DNA of 64,000 nt from Mxb001 sp046046455. Its GTDB lineage: Bacteria > Actinomycetota > Actinomycetes > S36-B12. Each line of letters starts with the position of its first letter. The first letter of the stretch is position 1. Positions 60,630-64,000 of the stretch are shown here, piece after piece. The position numbers were made by a program, and so were the translations under genes. Below the pieces are notes generated by a model. It was given only the letters and a program-made list of their open reading frames with translations, was not told the DNA's origin and did no database searches. The stretch is taken from NCBI GenBank assembly GCA_046046455.1, contig JBJOJS010000116.1, positions 1-64,000 on the forward strand, in the 5' to 3' direction.

Positions 60630-62960
60630 GTGAGCGAGCCACTCACGCCCCCCGAGCCCACCCGGGCCCGCGGTGCGGCGGCGCGACCCCTGGCCGCGCT
60701 CGGTCGCCTCGGTGTCTTCCTCCTCGTGGCGCTGGTCGCCGGTGCCGTCGCCGCCGCCATGGTGCTTCCCGTCGCCGCCGCTACCGGACTTCTCACACGC
60801 GGCGCCATCGACAGTTTCGAGTCACTGCCGTCCCAACTCGACGCACCCGACCTTCCTGAGCGCTCGGTGATCCTCGCGGCCGACGGCTCGGTGATGGCCA
60901 CCATCTACTACCAGAACCGCGTGGAGGTGCCGCTGAGCGCAGTCGCACCGGTGATGCGCCAGGCCATCGTCGCCGTCGAGGACGCGCGCTTCCTCGACCA
61001 TCCCGGCATCGACCTGCGCGGCACGATGCGTGCGATCGTCGCCAACAGCACCCAGTCGAGTGGCACGCAGGGCGGCTCGACGATCACGCAGCAGTACGTC
61101 AAGAACCTCCTCATCGCAAGTGCCACCAATGAGGAGGAGCTCGAGGCCGCACGCGCACGTACGCCCTCCCGCAAGCTCCGCGAGATCCGCTATGCCCTCG
61201 CGCTCGAGCGCCGCTACTCCAAGGAGGAGATCCTCGAGCGCTACCTGAACATCGTTTACTTCGGGGCCGGCGCCTACGGTGTGGAGGCCGCGGCCCGCCG
61301 GTACTTCTCCAAGCCCGCCTCGGAACTCAATCTCGTCGAGAGCGCCACGCTCGCAGGCATCGTGCAGCAGCCGACGGCCTTCGACCCCACACGCAACCCC
61401 GAACTCGCCGAGCAGCGCCGTGACCTGGTCCTCGGCGAGATGGCGGAGGCGGGCTTCATCACCCCGGTCGAGGCGAGCGCAGCGGCTCGCGTCTCCCTTG
61501 AGGGGGTCCTCGATCCCTCCATCCAGCCCAATGGATGCACCTCGTCGTACGCACCGTATTTCTGCGACTTCGTCATCCGCATGATCAAGGCCGACCCTGC
61601 CTTCGGCGAGACCCTCGTCGAGCGCGAAGCACTCCTACGCCGGGGTGGGCTCACGATCCGCACGACGCTCGATCCGGACGTGCAAGACGCGGCCATGAAG
61701 TCCGTGACGTCGTACATCCCGATCAAGGATCCAAGTCAGCGCGCCGCCGCGATCACTCTCGTCGAGCCAGGGACCGGCAACGTCATCGCCATGGCTCAAA
61801 ATCGCGAGTGGGGCCTCAAGGGCCGGGGCAAGACCACCTACAACTACAACGTGGATGCGGGCTTCGGCGGCACGATCGGCATGCAGGCAGGATCCACCTT
61901 CAAGGTCTTCACCCTGGCGGCAGCACTGGAGCAGGGCTTCTCGCCCATGGAGGGCATCGACTCGCCCAACCCGAAGACCTTCGAGAACTTCGTCAACTGC
62001 ACCGACGGAACGAAGTTCCAGCCGGTGACCGTGCGTAACTCCGGGTCAGCGGGCTTCCTCAACATGTTCCAGGCGACGGCTTTCTCCACCAACACCTACT
62101 TCGTCACGCTCGCGGAGCGCTTCGGGCTGTGTCGACAGGCCGAAATCGCTGAGGAGATGGGGGTGCGCCTGGCTACGGGCGATCCGCTGCTGCGGGTGCC
62201 GACGTTCTCACTGGGCACCATGGAGGTCTCTCCCCTCTCCATGGCGGGCGCGTACGCCGCGTTCGCGAATCACGGCACCTACTGCCAGCCACGCGTCGTG
62301 CTGGAGATCACCGATCGCTACGGAAACAACCTCGATGTCCCGGATCCCCGATGCCGGGAGGTCATCTCGCGCAACGTGGCCGACGCCGTGACCGGTGTGC
62401 TCACCAATGTCATCGACGGACCCTTCGAGGGGCGCACCGGTGGACTCATGTCGCTGCCCGACCGCCCTGCCGCGGGGAAGACCGGCAGTACCAATGAGAA
62501 CGCTGCCATCTGGTTTGCCGGCTACACCCCGCAGATCGCCGCTGCCGTCTGGGTGGGCGATCCGCGTGGCGGCTTCGCCTACCCCATGACCGACGTGACC
62601 ATCAATGGCACGTACTACTCCTACGTCACCGGCGGGCAGATTCCCGGTCCGATCTGGCGCGAGACGATGATGGCCGCACACGCCAACCTTGCGCCGCAGG
62701 CATTCGAATTGCTCAACGAGTGGGGTATCGGGCCGGTGCGCGGCGTCGGCCCCTCGCCTGTCTACATCCCCTTCGCCCTGCCGCAGCCGGAGGAGCCCCA
62801 GGAGCCGAAGCCGGAGGAGAGTCAGAAGCCGAAGCCGACGCCCGGTCCGGGTCCGGGTCCGCAGCCGAGTCCGCAGCCGACACCGGAACCGACGCCTGAG
62901 CCGAGTCCGACACCGGAGCCGACGCCTGAGCCGAGTCCGGAACCCACCGAACCGGGTTAG
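60630..62960 (+). CDS. class A penicillin-binding protein (transglycosylase/transpeptidase)
   Basis: A 776-residue bifunctional peptidoglycan synthase. N-terminal TM helix (about 28-52). The GT51 domain shows AVEDARFLDHPGIDLRG with the catalytic Glu, GGSTITQQYVKNL and LALERRYSKEEILERYLNIVYFG. The transpeptidase has SxxK in AGSTFKVF (Ser422, Lys425), SxN in FSTNTYF and KTG in AAGKTGSTNEN. The C terminus is a Pro/Glu/Thr/Ser-rich repeat tail (62790-62957) in place of PASTA domains. Start GTG 60630. It is the ponA2 position of M. tuberculosis. Confidence 0.95.
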   Translation: MSEPLTPPEPTRARGAAARPLAALGRLGVFLLVALVAGAVAAAMVLPVAAATGLLTRGAIDSFESLPSQLDAPDLPERSVILAADGSVMATIYYQNRVEVPLSAVAPVMRQAIVAVEDARFLDHPGIDLRGTMRAIVANSTQSSGTQGGSTITQQYVKNLLIASATNEEELEAARARTPSRKLREIRYALALERRYSKEEILERYLNIVYFGAGAYGVEAAARRYFSKPASELNLVESATLAGIVQQPTAFDPTRNPELAEQRRDLVLGEMAEAGFITPVEASAAARVSLEGVLDPSIQPNGCTSSYAPYFCDFVIRMIKADPAFGETLVEREALLRRGGLTIRTTLDPDVQDAAMKSVTSYIPIKDPSQRAAAITLVEPGTGNVIAMAQNREWGLKGRGKTTYNYNVDAGFGGTIGMQAGSTFKVFTLAAALEQGFSPMEGIDSPNPKTFENFVNCTDGTKFQPVTVRNSGSAGFLNMFQATAFSTNTYFVTLAERFGLCRQAEIAEEMGVRLATGDPLLRVPTFSLGTMEVSPLSMAGAYAAFANHGTYCQPRVVLEITDRYGNNLDVPDPRCREVISRNVADAVTGVLTNVIDGPFEGRTGGLMSLPDRPAAGKTGSTNENAAIWFAGYTPQIAAAVWVGDPRGGFAYPMTDVTINGTYYSYVTGGQIPGPIWRETMMAAHANLAPQAFELLNEWGIGPVRGVGPSPVYIPFALPQPEEPQEPKPEESQKPKPTPGPGPGPQPSPQPTPEPTPEPSPTPEPTPEPSPEPTEPG

Positions 62961-62967
62961 CCCCTAC

Positions 62968-63429
62968 CTAGGCGAGAGCGGCCTTCACCAGTGCCGCGAC
63001 CTGGCCACCATCGGCGCGGCCGCGCGTCAGCGGCGTGACGACCTTCATGACGGCACCCATCGCCGCCGGGCCCGTCTTGCCGTCCGCGGCCGCGGCCGCC
63101 ACCGCGTCAGCCACGATGCTCTTGATCTCGTCCTCGGTGAGCTGCTCGGGCAGGTAGCGCTGCAGCACGCTGAGTTCGGCACGCTCACGGTCGGCGCGAT
63201 CGCCTGCCCCTGCGCCGTCGAAGGATTCAGCGGCCTCACGCCGCTTCTTGGCCTCGCTCGTGAGTACGACGACAACTTCGTCATCGCTGAGCTGGCGGGC
63301 CTCCTTGCCCGAGACCTCGGCGTTCGTGATGGCGGAGAGCGCCATGCGTAGTGTCGCCATCGTGAGCTCATCCTGGGCACGGATGGCAGCGGTGAGGTCG
63401 GACTGCAGCTGATCCTTGAGAGCACTCAT
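62968..63429 (-). CDS. GatB/YqeY domain protein
   Basis: A 153-residue YqeY-family protein. MSALKDQLQSDLTAAIRAQDELTMATLRMALSAI and YLPEQLTEDEIKSIVADAV are its two family blocks; the C-terminal AAMGAVMKVVTPLTRGRADGGQVA matches GatB's tail domain. Possible role in amidotransfer or tRNA quality control, unproven. Start ATG 63429. It converges with the PBP gene at a seven-base gap. Confidence 0.9.
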   Translation of the reverse strand: MSALKDQLQSDLTAAIRAQDELTMATLRMALSAITNAEVSGKEARQLSDDEVVVVLTSEAKKRREAAESFDGAGAGDRADRERAELSVLQRYLPEQLTEDEIKSIVADAVAAAAADGKTGPAAMGAVMKVVTPLTRGRADGGQVAALVKAALA

Positions 63430-63470
63430 GGGGTCATCCTCGCCTACGGGCCGAGTGGGACACTCGTACG

Positions 63471-64000
63471 GTGACTTCGAAGCGTACGGCGCTCCTGGGT
63501 GGTGCCCTCGTCGGTGCTGCCAGCCTCGCCTACGCGCGCTGGGAGGCGGCGTCGTACCGCCTGCGCAGAATCGAGGTCCCCGTCCTGGATACGGGCCAGG
63601 CACCGCTGCGCGTGCTGCACCTCAGCGACCTGCACATGACCCCGCGCCGTCACCGCCTGCAGAAGTGGGTGGCGTCCCTCGCGGAGCTACGACCCGATCT
63701 CGTGATCGTCACCGGAGACTTCCTCGCGCACGAGGAAGCCGTCGCACCCGTTGTCGATTCGCTGGCGCCGCTGCTCGACACCCCGGGCGCCTTCGTGCTC
63801 GGCAGCAACGATTACTTCGCCCCACGACCGATCAACCCCTTGTCCTATCTCGCCGGTCCCTCGGGCCTGGATCCGATGCGCCCCGAGCTACCGTGGCCGG
63901 ACCTGGTGGCGCAACTCACCGCTGCCGGCTGGGAGCACCTGCCGAATGAGCGCCGCACGCTCACGGCGGGCGAGCGCGTGATCGAGTTGCGCGGTGTCGA
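63471..64000 (+). CDS. calcineurin-like metallophosphoesterase, partial (right edge)
   Basis: The frame from GTG 63471 stays open to the end of the window (about 176 residues). An N-terminal hydrophobic segment (ALLGGALVGAASLAYA) is probably a membrane anchor. Metal-site motifs are LHLSDLHM (DxH), VTGDFLA (GD) and LGSNDYF (GND). It resembles YkuE/CpdA-type phosphoesterases and fits Rv3683. The C-terminal His motifs lie beyond the window. Confidence 0.88.
   Translation, partial: MTSKRTALLGGALVGAASLAYARWEAASYRLRRIEVPVLDTGQAPLRVLHLSDLHMTPRRHRLQKWVASLAELRPDLVIVTGDFLAHEEAVAPVVDSLAPLLDTPGAFVLGSNDYFAPRPINPLSYLAGPSGLDPMRPELPWPDLVAQLTAAGWEHLPNERRTLTAGERVIELRGV

Overview
The window is about 67-70% GC by eye, densely coded, and has many GTG starts and ATGA, GTGA or TGATG stop/start overlaps. 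Lineage markers are a WhiB iron-sulfur regulator, a Crp with GlxR-type motifs, a topoisomerase I with a Lys/Ala-rich tail, a DUF5302 protein, a PemK/MazF-like protein and a compact Tad pilus locus with a DUF4244 pilin. Together these indicate a chromosomal segment of a high-GC actinobacterium (class Actinomycetia), probably a free-living one. I see no prophage, insertion sequence, CRISPR array or rRNA. There is one tRNA (Thr, anticodon CGT).

Left part (1-25 kb) is accessory and metabolic. It holds an LtrA-like membrane protein, hydrolases, a DsbA-like membrane thioredoxin, and a branched-chain-amino-acid-type ABC importer. In the importer operon (livF-livG-acyl-CoA synthetase-livH-livM, with the binding protein divergent) a long AMP-dependent acyl-CoA synthetase sits between ATPase and permease genes, which suggests uptake and activation of an organic acid. 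It is followed by an MFS exporter, a two-gene exporter in which an S15/CocE-type secreted hydrolase is fused to an ABC ATPase, a ProC-like reductase, an AroE-like dehydrogenase, a berberine-bridge-type oxidase, a threonine aldolase and a TAP-type lipoprotein hydrolase.

Middle part (25-41 kb): a replication operon read leftward (topA-tmk-holB), a K+-independent proton-pumping pyrophosphatase, an MrfA/Hrq1-like helicase, and the Tad pilus locus (ssd-tadA-tadB-tadC, a DUF4244 pilin and two TadE-like proteins). A secreted anchored protein interrupts the Tad locus and an HAD phosphatase follows it.

Right part (41-64 kb): a FUSC-like membrane protein, two tandem paralogous secreted proteins of unknown function, a degenerate Fic-like protein, a polysaccharide deacetylase, acs, nhaA with a candidate cation riboswitch leader, a holin-like protein, an epoxide-hydrolase-like protein, DUF309, a MarP-type protease, NUDIX, nth, crp, MBL hydrolase, NUDIX, RidA, DUF4177, two ArsA-like ATPases, whiB, a class A penicillin-binding protein, YqeY and a metallophosphoesterase. 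From memory, the order topA - helicase - Tad - HAD phosphatase - acs - holin-like - ephE-like - marP - NUDIX - nth - crp - MBL - RidA - ArsA pair - whiB - PBP - phosphoesterase closely follows Mycobacterium tuberculosis Rv3646c to Rv3683, so this half is an old conserved actinobacterial backbone with lineage-specific inserts.

No single locus is clearly a wholly new system. The strongest candidates for novelty are the hydrolase-ABC fusion exporter, the synthetase inside the liv operon, the tandem paralog pair at 42.5-44.4 kb, the catalytically altered Fic-like and EphE-like proteins, and several distinct intergenic hairpins. Gene-free stretches longer than 300 bases are absent.
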